From Actinoplanes regularis (GTDB lineage: Bacteria > Actinomycetota > Actinomycetes > Mycobacteriales > Micromonosporaceae): 64,000 nucleotides of DNA. The stretch is taken from positions 186,001 to 250,000 of the forward strand of contig NZ_FZNR01000006.1 of NCBI RefSeq assembly GCF_900188005.1, read 5' to 3'. A program made the position numbers and the translations under genes. Under the pieces are notes generated by a model, which saw only the letters and a list, made by a program, of their open reading frames with translations, was not told the origin of the DNA and searched no databases. Positions 32,651 to 41,005 of the stretch are shown here, one piece after another (the first letter of the stretch is position 1; every line of letters starts with the position of its first letter).

Positions 32651-33589
32651 TCAGGCGACCTGATTGCGGAGGGGGCGGCCGGCCAGGAAGGCGGCCACGT
32701 TCTCCTCGATCAGGGCGGCCGCCCCGAGCGGGCGGCCACCGGCCGCGTGCGGACTGATGATCACATTGGGCTCGTCCCAGAGCCCGGAGGTCACCGGGAG
32801 CGGCTCGGTCTCGAAGACGTCCAGGGCCGCCCCGGCAAGCCGGCCGGAACGCAGCGCGTCGAGCAGGGCGGCCTCGTCCAGGGTGCTGCCCCGGCCGACG
32901 TTGACCACCCAGGCGTGCGGCGGCAGCTTCGCGAGAACGGAGGTGTCCAGGATTCGCTCCGTCTCCGCCGTCGCCGGCAGGATCGAGATCAGCACGTCCG
33001 CGGTCGGCAGCAGCGCCGGCAGCTCCGGGGCGGCGACGACCGGGAAGCCGCCCCGTTCACCCGCCGTCCGGGCCACCCCGGTGACCCGGGCACCGAGGGC
33101 GGCGAGCAGCGGCGCGAGGGTCCCGGCGATCCCGCCGAAACCCCAGATCACCACGTGCGCGTCCCGCAGCGTACGGAACGATCCGGTCTCCCGGACCGGT
33201 TGCAGCCCACCCAGCTCGCCCGCCCACCGGCGCCCGACCTGTGCCCGGACCAGCAGGTTCAGCCGGCGGGCGGCGGCCAGCACGAGGGCCAGGGTGTGCT
33301 CGGCGACGGTCCGGTCGTGCAGCCCGAGCCCGGCGGTGACCGGGATGCCCGGGCCGAAGCCGGCCCGCAGCACCGCGTCCGGCCCGGCCGCCAGGGTCTG
33401 CACCCAGCGCAGCCGCTCGAGGCGCCGCGCCGCGTCTGCCAGTTGCGCGGGCGGGTTGCCCCAGACGACCAGCACCTCCGCGTCGGTGTGCTCGGCGGGA
33501 ATCGGCTCGCCGGTCGCGTAGACCACGCCGGTGACGCCCTCCGGCAGGGTGACGTCGAGTTCCACGGAGTCGGGCAGCAGCACCTTCAT
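32651..33589 (-). CDS. D-isomer-specific 2-hydroxyacid dehydrogenase
   Basis: A 312-residue NAD(P)-dependent dehydrogenase. The cofactor Rossmann motif appears as VVIWGFGGIAGTLAPLLAALG (a variant GxGxxG), followed by the catalytic region with LPPHAWVVNVGRGSTLDEAALLDAL and ALDVFETEPLP, and the catalytic His in NVIISPHAAGG. Related enzymes reduce glyoxylate or hydroxypyruvate or act on other 2-keto acids. The usual GRIG motif is replaced by GGIAG, so cofactor preference may differ. It is convergent with the enoyl-CoA hydratase and divergent from the arabinan operon. Confidence 0.85.
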   Translation of the reverse strand: MKVLLPDSVELDVTLPEGVTGVVYATGEPIPAEHTDAEVLVVWGNPPAQLADAARRLERLRWVQTLAAGPDAVLRAGFGPGIPVTAGLGLHDRTVAEHTLALVLAAARRLNLLVRAQVGRRWAGELGGLQPVRETGSFRTLRDAHVVIWGFGGIAGTLAPLLAALGARVTGVARTAGERGGFPVVAAPELPALLPTADVLISILPATAETERILDTSVLAKLPPHAWVVNVGRGSTLDEAALLDALRSGRLAGAALDVFETEPLPVTSGLWDEPNVIISPHAAGGRPLGAAALIEENVAAFLAGRPLRNQVA

Positions 33590-33757
33590 GGATCGAGAGC
33601 TTGCCAGGTGGCCCGGCCGGTTCCCATCGCCGTACCGGGCCTCGGGACACCGTCACCACGACCGGCGGGCCCCGGCGAGCAGCCGGCGCGGGGGACGCGC
33701 GTCGATCCCGGATCTGACAGTAAACCGGCCTGTTTTTCCGTCGGCCGACCCTGTCTG

Positions 33758-33861
33758 CGTTAACGCTAACAAGCGATCCGATATCGAGCCTTTTTCCAGG
33801 TTTCAGCAGGCAGGACATAGACGTACCCCTCTTGACAGAGGCTTCGATGTTTGCGTACACA
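33758..33861 (+). promoter_or_regulatory. Arabinan operon promoter with LacI-type operator
   Basis: CGTTAACGCTAACA (33758-33771) is a near-palindrome of the TGTTAGCG-CTAACA type bound by LacI-family sugar repressors. A TTGACA -35 box at 33832-33837 and a TACACA -10-like box at 33856-33861 (18-bp spacing) follow, 56 bases before the GH51 start. Confidence 0.65.
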
Positions 33862-33916
33862 TTGCCTAGCTCCCGGCACGGAAACATCCCCGACACACCT
33901 CGGTGGAGGACCCCAC

Positions 33917-36397
33917 ATGCCCCGAATCCGATCCCGCCTGGTCGGCGCCGCCGCCGTCCTGGTGTCGCTACCGCTGGCGGTCGCCCCGCCGGTCTCCGCC
34001 TCCGCGGTGGCGCCGGACTACACGATCAAGGTCAGCCCGAGCGCCGACGGCGCGGCACTGTCCAAGCAGCAGTACGGCGTCTTCTTCGAGGACATCAACT
34101 ACGCGGCCGACGGCGGCCTCTACGCGGAGTTGATCCGCAACCGCTCGTTCGAGTTCAACGCCACCGACGCCTCCGGCTTCACCGGCCTGACGGCGTGGAC
34201 CACAGCCGGCACGGCGACCGTCGTCAACGACGACCAGCGGCTCAACGACCGCAACCGCAACTACCTGAAGCTGACCGGCGGCGTCACCAACGCCGGCTAC
34301 AACAGTGGCATCGCCCTCAAAAAGGGTGACAAATATGATTTCTCCGTCTGGGCCCGGGGCGACGCCGCGTTGCGGGTCTCGGTGAACCTCGCCGACGGCA
34401 CCGCCCTCGCGGCGCCGATCACCATCGCCGTCGCCGGTGACACCTGGACGAAGTACACCGGCACGCTGCGCGCCACCGCGACCACCGACCGGGGCCGGCT
34501 CACCGTGAGCACTCCCGGGGCGCTGCGGCTGGACGAGATCTCGCTCTTCCCGCGCGACACCTACAAGGGACGGTCGAACGGCCTGCGCCGGGACCTGGCC
34601 GAGAAGGTCGCCGCCCTGCGCCCCGGCTTCGTCCGGTTCCCCGGCGGTTGCCTGGTCAACACCGGCAGCATGTACTCCTACGACGGGGCGTTCAACTACC
34701 CGCGCGCCCGGTCCTACCAGTGGAAGGACACCGTCGGCCCGGTCGAGACCCGTGCCACGAACAAGAACTTCTGGGGCTACAACCAGTCCTACGGCCTCGG
34801 CTACTACGAGTACTTCCAGTTCTCCGAGGACCTCGGCGCGATGCCGCTGCCGGTGCTGCCGGCCCTGGTCACCGGCTGCGGGCAGAACCGGGCGACGGTC
34901 GACGAGGCGCTGCTGCAGCGGCACATCCAGGACGCTCTGGACCTGATCGAGTTCGCCAACGGGCCGGTCACCTCGACCTGGGGCAAGCTTCGCGCGCGGC
35001 AGGGCCACCCGAAGCCGTTCGGGCTGACCACCGTCGCGATCGGCAACGAGGAGAACCTGCCCGACGCGTACTGGGCGAACTTCCTGAAGTTCGAGGCCGC
35101 GATCAAGGCGAAACACCCGGAGATCACCATCGTGAGCAACTCCGGGCCGGACGACCAGGGCGGCACGTTCGAGAACCTGTGGGCCAAGAACAAAGCCAAC
35201 GGTACGGACATGGTGGACGAGCACTACTACAACAGCCCGTCCTGGTTCCTGCAGAACAACGCGCGCTACGACTCGTACGACCGCAATGGTCCGAAGGTCT
35301 TCCTGGGTGAATACGCGTCGCTGGACGCCAAGTTCTACAACTCCCTGGCCGAGGCCGCGTACATGACCGGCCTGGAGCGCAACGCCGACGTGGTGAAGAT
35401 GGCGTCCTACGCGCCACTGCTCGCCAACATCGACAACGTCCAGTGGAAGCCGGACCTGATCTGGTTCGACGGCGACGAGTCGTGGGGCTCGACCAGCTAC
35501 CAGATGCAGAAGCTGTTCATGAACAACGTCGGCGACCGGGTCGTGCCGAGCACGGTAACCGGCGGCGGTGTGGTGCAGCCGAAACCGATCACCGGGGCGA
35601 TCGGCCTCTCCACCTGGCGGACCGCGGCCACCTACGACGACGTCAAGGTGACCCGGCCGGACGGCACGGTGATCTTCAGCGACGACTTCAACGACGGGAA
35701 CGCGGACGGCTGGACCGCGGTGCAGCCGCGCGGCAACTGGACGGTGACCAGCGGCGGCTACGCGCAGACCACCACGGACACCGAGGACACCATGGTCAAG
35801 GCCGCGACCGTCACGGACACCGACTACGACTACACGCTCAAGGCCACCAAGCAGGCCGGCGCCGAGGGCTTCCTGGTCGCGTTCGGCATCCAGGGGACCG
35901 GCAACTTCTACTGGTGGAACCTGGGCGGCTGGAACAACACCCAGGGCGCCGTCGAGAAGGGGATCACCTCCGCCAAGGAGCAGCTGATCACCAAGCCGAA
36001 CTCGGTCAACACCGGCCAGACCTACGACCTGAAGATCTCCGTTCGCGGTACGAAGGTGACCCTGTACCTGGACGGCGTCGAGTGGGGCGGCTTCGACGAC
36101 AACGCCGTCACCGAGCCGTTCGCGCAGGTCGTGACGACCGACGCGAAGACCGGTGAGCTGATCGTCAAGGTGGTGAACGCGCAGGACAAGCCGGCCGTCA
36201 CCAAGATCGACATGGGTGGCCGCAGGGTCGCCGGCACCGCGCGGATGACCGTCCTGGCCGGTGACCCGGGTGAGCAGAACACCCGTACCGCCGAGCCGAT
36301 CCTGCCGGTGACCAGCACGATCAAGGGCGTCTCGGCGAGCTTCACCCGCGAGTTCCCGGCGAACTCGGTCACCTTCCTGCGTATCCGGACCCGATGA
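33917..36397 (+). CDS. Secreted alpha-L-arabinofuranosidase, GH51 with embedded extra modules
   Basis: An 826-residue exported enzyme. The signal peptide (1-30) ends near SASA-VAP. A CBM4/9-like beta-sandwich is inserted at about 80-215. The (beta/alpha)8 core follows with RFPGGC, the acid/base Glu in AIGNEENL (about 378) and the nucleophile in VFLGEYA (about 465). A further beta-sandwich of the LamG/DUF1080 type (about 555-740: DFNDGNADGWTAVQPRGNW, FYWWNLGGWNNTQGA) precedes the usual GH51 C-terminal beta domain. It removes arabinose from arabinan and arabinoxylan. GGTGGAGG precedes ATG 33917. It leads an operon with the GH43 gene and complements the GH10 xylanase. Confidence 0.93.
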   Translation: MPRIRSRLVGAAAVLVSLPLAVAPPVSASAVAPDYTIKVSPSADGAALSKQQYGVFFEDINYAADGGLYAELIRNRSFEFNATDASGFTGLTAWTTAGTATVVNDDQRLNDRNRNYLKLTGGVTNAGYNSGIALKKGDKYDFSVWARGDAALRVSVNLADGTALAAPITIAVAGDTWTKYTGTLRATATTDRGRLTVSTPGALRLDEISLFPRDTYKGRSNGLRRDLAEKVAALRPGFVRFPGGCLVNTGSMYSYDGAFNYPRARSYQWKDTVGPVETRATNKNFWGYNQSYGLGYYEYFQFSEDLGAMPLPVLPALVTGCGQNRATVDEALLQRHIQDALDLIEFANGPVTSTWGKLRARQGHPKPFGLTTVAIGNEENLPDAYWANFLKFEAAIKAKHPEITIVSNSGPDDQGGTFENLWAKNKANGTDMVDEHYYNSPSWFLQNNARYDSYDRNGPKVFLGEYASLDAKFYNSLAEAAYMTGLERNADVVKMASYAPLLANIDNVQWKPDLIWFDGDESWGSTSYQMQKLFMNNVGDRVVPSTVTGGGVVQPKPITGAIGLSTWRTAATYDDVKVTRPDGTVIFSDDFNDGNADGWTAVQPRGNWTVTSGGYAQTTTDTEDTMVKAATVTDTDYDYTLKATKQAGAEGFLVAFGIQGTGNFYWWNLGGWNNTQGAVEKGITSAKEQLITKPNSVNTGQTYDLKISVRGTKVTLYLDGVEWGGFDDNAVTEPFAQVVTTDAKTGELIVKVVNAQDKPAVTKIDMGGRRVAGTARMTVLAGDPGEQNTRTAEPILPVTSTIKGVSASFTREFPANSVTFLRIRTR

Positions 36398-36408
36398 GGA
36401 GCCCGATC

Positions 36409-37815
36409 ATGAATCGTCGGACTTTGCTGACCGGCGGCGCCGCCCTGGGCACGCTCGCCGTCGTCCTGCCCGTCGGCGCCGAGGGCGCCCCGCACGCCGA
36501 CCCGGTTCGCGGCGACGCCGAGATCTACGGCGTGCCGACCGCCCAGCCGCTGGTCAGCCAGCGGGCCGACCCGTTCATCAGCCGGCGCTACGCCGGGAAG
36601 TACTACTTCACCGGCTCGGTCCCCTCGTACGACAAGATCGTGCTGCGCGGCTCGGAGACGCTCGCCGGGCTGACCGACGCGCCGGAGACGACCATCTGGA
36701 CCCGGCCGTCCGGCGGCAAGATGGGCGGCTTCGTCTGGGCGCCGGAGCTGCACCGAATCGGCGGGAAGTGGTACGTCTACTTCACCAGCAGCGACGCGAA
36801 CGACATCTGGCACATCCGCCCGTTCGTCCTCGAGTCGTCGCTCGACGACCCGATGGACCCGTCCGGCTGGACGGTCAAGGGCGAGATCGCCCTGGAGTGG
36901 GACAGCTTCGCGCTGGACGCCACCGTGTTCAGCCACCGCGGTAGGCAGTACCTGCTGTGGGCGCAGAGCGAGCCGGAGATCGTGGCGAACTCCAGCATCT
37001 ACATCGCGGAACTGGCCAACCCGTGGACGCTCAAGAGCAAGCCGACCCGGCTCACCACGCCGACCAGGAGCTGGGAGATCCAGGGCTACCGGGTGAACGA
37101 GGGCCCGGCCGTGATCATTCGCAACGGGCGGGTCTTCCTGACCTTCTCGGCCAGCGCGACCGACGCGAACTACTGCATGGGCCTGCTCACCGCGGACGCC
37201 CACTCCGATCTGCTGGACCGGGCGAGCTGGACGAAGAACCCGGACCCGATCTTCGTCAGCAACGACGACACCGGGCGGTGGGGCCCCGGGCACAACTCGT
37301 TCACGGTGGCCGAGGACGGGAAGACCGATGTGCTGGTCTACCACGCCCGCGACTACAAGCAGATCACCGGCGATCCGCTGTACGACCCCAACCGGCACAC
37401 CCGGGTGCAGAAGCTCTACTGGCACCCGGACGGCACGCCGCTGTTCGGTGTACCGGTGGGCGACGGCGGCCCGATCGTGCGGCTGTCGCCGTCCGGCTCC
37501 CCGCAGCAGTTCGTCCACCACGCCGGTACGGCGGTGCAGGTCGCCCCGGCGCCGCACGACCTGGGCGCCACCCAGTTCCGGTTCGTGGCCGCGGCGGACG
37601 GCACGGAGACCATCCAGTCGGTCGACAAGCCGTCCCTGTTCGTCCGGATCGACGGGACGTCGGTGCTGCTGGACACCGCCGGGACACCGGTGCGCCGGGT
37701 CCCGGCCCGCGGCGGGGTACTGATCCGCAGCTCCGCCGACCCGGCGGCCTATCTGCGGGAGACCGCCGGTGTGATCACCGCCGCGAGGAGCGGCACGGTC
37801 TTCCGGCTCAGCTGA
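36409..37815 (+). CDS. Secreted GH43-family glycosidase (arabinan/arabinoxylan), Tat-type signal
   Basis: 468 residues starting at ATG 36409, which has GAGGAG seven bases upstream; ATG 36394, overlapping the GH51 stop, is less likely. The N-terminus has MNRRTLLTGGAALG, a twin-arginine signal. The five-bladed propeller (about 45-350) shows the ADPFISRRYAGKYYFTGS blade with the base Asp, GFVWAPELH, LDATVF and NEGPAVI, and a GHNSFTVAEDG blade. The C-terminal 110 residues resemble an AbfB/CBM42-like trefoil (QFRFVAAADGTETIQSVDKP). It likely removes arabinose or cuts arabinan together with the GH51 enzyme. Confidence 0.88.
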   Translation: MNRRTLLTGGAALGTLAVVLPVGAEGAPHADPVRGDAEIYGVPTAQPLVSQRADPFISRRYAGKYYFTGSVPSYDKIVLRGSETLAGLTDAPETTIWTRPSGGKMGGFVWAPELHRIGGKWYVYFTSSDANDIWHIRPFVLESSLDDPMDPSGWTVKGEIALEWDSFALDATVFSHRGRQYLLWAQSEPEIVANSSIYIAELANPWTLKSKPTRLTTPTRSWEIQGYRVNEGPAVIIRNGRVFLTFSASATDANYCMGLLTADAHSDLLDRASWTKNPDPIFVSNDDTGRWGPGHNSFTVAEDGKTDVLVYHARDYKQITGDPLYDPNRHTRVQKLYWHPDGTPLFGVPVGDGGPIVRLSPSGSPQQFVHHAGTAVQVAPAPHDLGATQFRFVAAADGTETIQSVDKPSLFVRIDGTSVLLDTAGTPVRRVPARGGVLIRSSADPAAYLRETAGVITAARSGTVFRLS

Positions 37816-37853
37816 ACAGCCGGCGGACGGCCCGGTTGATGCGGGGCTGAAAG

Positions 37854-37879
37854 CTCAGGTCGGCCATCGGCGGCCCGAT
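37854..37879 (+). promoter_or_regulatory. FliA-type promoter for the PAS / EAL operon
   Basis: CTCA (37854-37857), a 16-nt spacer, then CCCGAT (37874-37879), one base off GCCGAT. Transcription would begin within a few bases of the GTG start, giving an almost leaderless mRNA. Confidence 0.55.
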
Positions 37880-37888
37880 GATGCGAGG

Positions 37889-39319
37889 GTGTTGACAGCC
37901 ACGCAGATCACCGAGCAACCGGTGGCCGACGGCCGTTCCCGCGCCGTCGACGCGACCACCCTGGCGTACATCCAGGTCGACCGCGACGGCCTGATCCAGG
38001 ACTGGAACCCGGCCGCCGAGCGCCTGTTCGGCTGGAGCCGCGCCGAGGTGCTCGGCCGGCCGCTGGCGGACACCATCGTCCCGGCGGCCCTGCGCTCCGC
38101 GCACAACGCCGGGTTCGCCCGGCGGCTGGCGATCGGCGACCGGCCGGACATGAGCCGCCGCTTCGAACTGCCGTCCGTACACCGCGACGGCTCCGAGCTG
38201 ACCGTCTCGATGACCCTGGACGCGATCGGCGCGGAGGGTTTCTGCGCGTTCATCTCCGACCAGACCGAATGGCACCAGGCCCGCCAGGAACTGCAGCGCA
38301 GCAACACGCTGATCAGCGCGATCCTGCAGCACACCAGCGCGGTGATCTCGGCCAAGGACCTCGACGGCCGCTACCTGTTCGTCAACGGCGAGTACGAGCG
38401 GGTCTTCCAGGTCAGCGCCGCCGACATGGTCGGCCGGGGCGAGGAGGACGTGATGCCGGCCGCGATCGCTGCCGGCAGCCGCGCCCACGACGTCGAGGTC
38501 GCCGACACCGCCACCGCCCGGACCGTCCTGGAGCGGCTCCCGTTCGGCGACGACATCCGGGAGTACGTGGTCACCCGGGTCCCGCTGACCGACCCGGACG
38601 GCTCGGTCTACGCCGTCTGCACGATCGCCATCGACGACACCGAGCGCCGCCGCACCGAGGCCGCCCTGGCCGCCGGCGAGGAGCGCTTCCGCAACACCGT
38701 CAACAACGCGCCCGGAATGGTCTACCAGTTCCGCCTCGAGCCGGACGGCACCTCCGGCTTCAGCTTCGTCTCGGAGGGCTGCTGGGACATCTACGGCGTC
38801 GGGCCGGAGACGGTGGCCGCGACCGGGACCGTGATCGTGAACTTCATCGCCGAGGAGGACCGGGCGTCCTATCTCGCCTCAGTCCAGCGGTCCGCGCAGA
38901 CCCTGGAGCCCTGGGAGTGGCGGGGCACCATCGTCCGCCGCGACGGGCAGCGCCGCCAGATCTACGGCGTCTCCCGCCCGCACCGCGAACCCGGCGGCGC
39001 CACCGTCTGGGACGGCATGCTGGTGGACCGCACCCGCGAGCTCCTCGCCCGTCGTGACCTCGAGGATCTCTCGCACCGGCTGGCCGCCCTCTCGTTCACC
39101 GCCGACAGCGACGAACCCACTTCCGAACTGGTGGGCCTGATCGATCCGGCGCACCACGAGCGGCTCGCCGAGCTCTGGGCGACCGCCCGCGCCGGCGAAC
39201 CGGCCGACGCCGAATTCGCCGTCACCAGCCCCGGCTGCGGGCAGCTCTGGGTCCGCCTGCGCCCGCGCACCGACGGGCTCGTCGACGGTGCCTGCTTCCA
39301 GCTGGCCGGGCGCTCGTGA
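37889..39319 (+). CDS. Triple-PAS sensor protein
   Basis: 476 residues with three PAS modules and no output domain: PAS1 (about 24-145, LAYIQVDRDGLIQDWNPAAERLFGWSRAEVLGRPLAD), PAS2 (about 150-265, VISAKDLDGRYLFVNGEYERVFQVS) and PAS3 (about 275-400, NNAPGMVYQFRLEPDGTSGFSF). A short coiled C-terminus follows. PAS modules bind haem, flavin or small ligands or pair proteins. Here the GTGA overlap with the next gene suggests it forms a complex with, or transmits a signal to, the CBS-GGDEF-EAL protein. The start is GTG; TTG three bases on is possible. No clear Shine-Dalgarno sequence. Confidence 0.85.
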   Translation: MLTATQITEQPVADGRSRAVDATTLAYIQVDRDGLIQDWNPAAERLFGWSRAEVLGRPLADTIVPAALRSAHNAGFARRLAIGDRPDMSRRFELPSVHRDGSELTVSMTLDAIGAEGFCAFISDQTEWHQARQELQRSNTLISAILQHTSAVISAKDLDGRYLFVNGEYERVFQVSAADMVGRGEEDVMPAAIAAGSRAHDVEVADTATARTVLERLPFGDDIREYVVTRVPLTDPDGSVYAVCTIAIDDTERRRTEAALAAGEERFRNTVNNAPGMVYQFRLEPDGTSGFSFVSEGCWDIYGVGPETVAATGTVIVNFIAEEDRASYLASVQRSAQTLEPWEWRGTIVRRDGQRRQIYGVSRPHREPGGATVWDGMLVDRTRELLARRDLEDLSHRLAALSFTADSDEPTSELVGLIDPAHHERLAELWATARAGEPADAEFAVTSPGCGQLWVRLRPRTDGLVDGACFQLAGRS

Positions 39320-40998
39320 CCGGGCCGCGTCTGCCCCGCAAGCTGGGCGAGATCGGCATCCCGATGAACCCGCTCGCGGCCAGCACACCGGTCAGCGAAG
39401 TGGTGGCGATGCTGGACGCTGACCGGCACGCCCCCGGCGTCATCGTCCAGACGGCGACCGGGCATCAGCTGGTCAGCCGGGCGCTGGTGGAGAGGACCGC
39501 GGCCGGGCCGGCGCCGGACGCCCCGCGGACCGCGGCCGACCTCCCCCGCCATGACGTGCTCGCATTGCCCGCCGACACCGACATCGACATGGCGGCCGAG
39601 GCCGCCCTGGGCCGCCCGGCCGACGAACGCGAGGAGCCGGTGCTGGTCACCTGGCCGGACGGTCGCTACGGGATCGCCCCGATGATGGACCTGCTGGCCG
39701 CGATGGCCGGCCGGTACGCCCGGCTGTCCCGCACCGACCAGCTCACCGGCCTGCCCAACCGGGCGATGATCACGGCCGAGGGCCGGCGCCGCCTCGACGC
39801 CGGAAACCTGCTCGCCGTGCTGCACCTGGGCCTGGACCGGTTCCAGGACGCCAACGACGTGCTCGGCCACCACGGCGCGGACGCGTTGCTCCACCGGGTC
39901 GGGGTCGCCCTGAACGCCGCTCCCGGTCCCGGCAATCTGGTCGCCCGGCTCGACGGCGACCAGTTCCTGGTGCTGCTCTCGGAGCTGCCACCCGGGCACA
40001 CCCCGCAGAGCATGGGCCGGCACATCGCGTCCCGGATCCGCGGTCCGCACACCATCGACGGCCTGCCGATCGGCGTCGAGGTCAGTATCGGGATCAGCCC
40101 GGCCGACTACCACGACATCGCGGTGCTGCAGCGCCGCGCGGCCGCCGCGATGCGCCGCGCCAAGCGGGAGCGCACCGGCGTGGTCGAGTGGACGCCCGGC
40201 CTCGACAGCACCCAGCGGGTCGACCTGCGCCAGCTCACCGAGCTGCGTTCCGGGCTGCGCAACGGGCACCTGCGGCTGTTCTACCAGCCGCTACACGAGG
40301 CGACCAGCAGGAAGATGAGCGGGGTGGAGGCGCTGGTCCGCTGGCAGCATCCGCAGCGTGGGCTGTTGCCGCCCGGTGTCTTCCTGCCCGACGCGGAGCG
40401 CTCCGACGTGATCCTGGAGCTGACCGACTGGGTCCTCGCCGAGGCGCTGCACCAGGCCGCGCTCTGGAAGCGGGCCGGTCACCACGTGCCGGTGTCGGTG
40501 AACCTGCCGCCCGCGTACCTGGCCCAGGAGCGCGCGGTGCCGACCATCCTCGCCCTGCTCCAGCTCGAACAGGTGCCGGCCGACCTGCTCACCGTCGAGA
40601 TCACCGAGACCGCGGTTCTGACCAACCCGGACGAGGTCGCCGCCCAGCTCTCCGCGCTGCGGTTGCGCGGCGTCCGGGTGGCGATCGACGACTTCGGCAC
40701 CGGGTACACATCGCTGGGGCTGCTCCCCCGGCTGCCCGTCGACGAGCTGAAGATCGACCGGTCGTTCGTGGTGCAGATGCACGACTCGCCGGCGCACGCC
40801 ACGATCATCGACTCGGTGATCGCCATCGCGCGGGCGCTCGGCATGATGGTCGTCGCCGAGGGCGTGGAGGACGAGCCCACCGCGGCCGACCTCGCGCGCG
40901 CCGGTGTCGACCTGTTGCAGGGCTACCACCTCAACCGGCCGACCCCGCCCGAGGCGGTGCCCCTGGTGCCGGCCCGCCCGCTGACCGCCGTCGTCTGA
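39316..40998 (+). CDS. CBS-GGDEF-EAL c-di-GMP protein with degenerate GGDEF
   Basis: 560 residues. A CBS-pair-like N-terminus (about 15-130) precedes a GGDEF domain (about 135-290) in which the active-site loop reads DGDQF (213-217) instead of GGDEF, so cyclase activity is doubtful. The EAL domain (about 300-550) keeps EALVRW (EAL at 338-340), a metal-binding ITETAVL glutamate, DDFGTGYTSL, KIDRSFV and AEGVED, so it should hydrolyse c-di-GMP. The degenerate GGDEF may bind GTP as a regulatory site. It is translationally coupled to the triple-PAS gene, which probably controls it. Confidence 0.92.
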   Translation: MTGPRLPRKLGEIGIPMNPLAASTPVSEVVAMLDADRHAPGVIVQTATGHQLVSRALVERTAAGPAPDAPRTAADLPRHDVLALPADTDIDMAAEAALGRPADEREEPVLVTWPDGRYGIAPMMDLLAAMAGRYARLSRTDQLTGLPNRAMITAEGRRRLDAGNLLAVLHLGLDRFQDANDVLGHHGADALLHRVGVALNAAPGPGNLVARLDGDQFLVLLSELPPGHTPQSMGRHIASRIRGPHTIDGLPIGVEVSIGISPADYHDIAVLQRRAAAAMRRAKRERTGVVEWTPGLDSTQRVDLRQLTELRSGLRNGHLRLFYQPLHEATSRKMSGVEALVRWQHPQRGLLPPGVFLPDAERSDVILELTDWVLAEALHQAALWKRAGHHVPVSVNLPPAYLAQERAVPTILALLQLEQVPADLLTVEITETAVLTNPDEVAAQLSALRLRGVRVAIDDFGTGYTSLGLLPRLPVDELKIDRSFVVQMHDSPAHATIIDSVIAIARALGMMVVAEGVEDEPTAADLARAGVDLLQGYHLNRPTPPEAVPLVPARPLTAVV

Positions 40999-41005
40999 CG
41001 GCGGG

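Noticed and set aside
37840..37888. Possible c-di-GMP riboswitch in front of the PAS gene
   Set aside because: Too short and lacks the conserved GEMM sequence elements; the FliA-type promoter motif explains the conserved-looking bases better.
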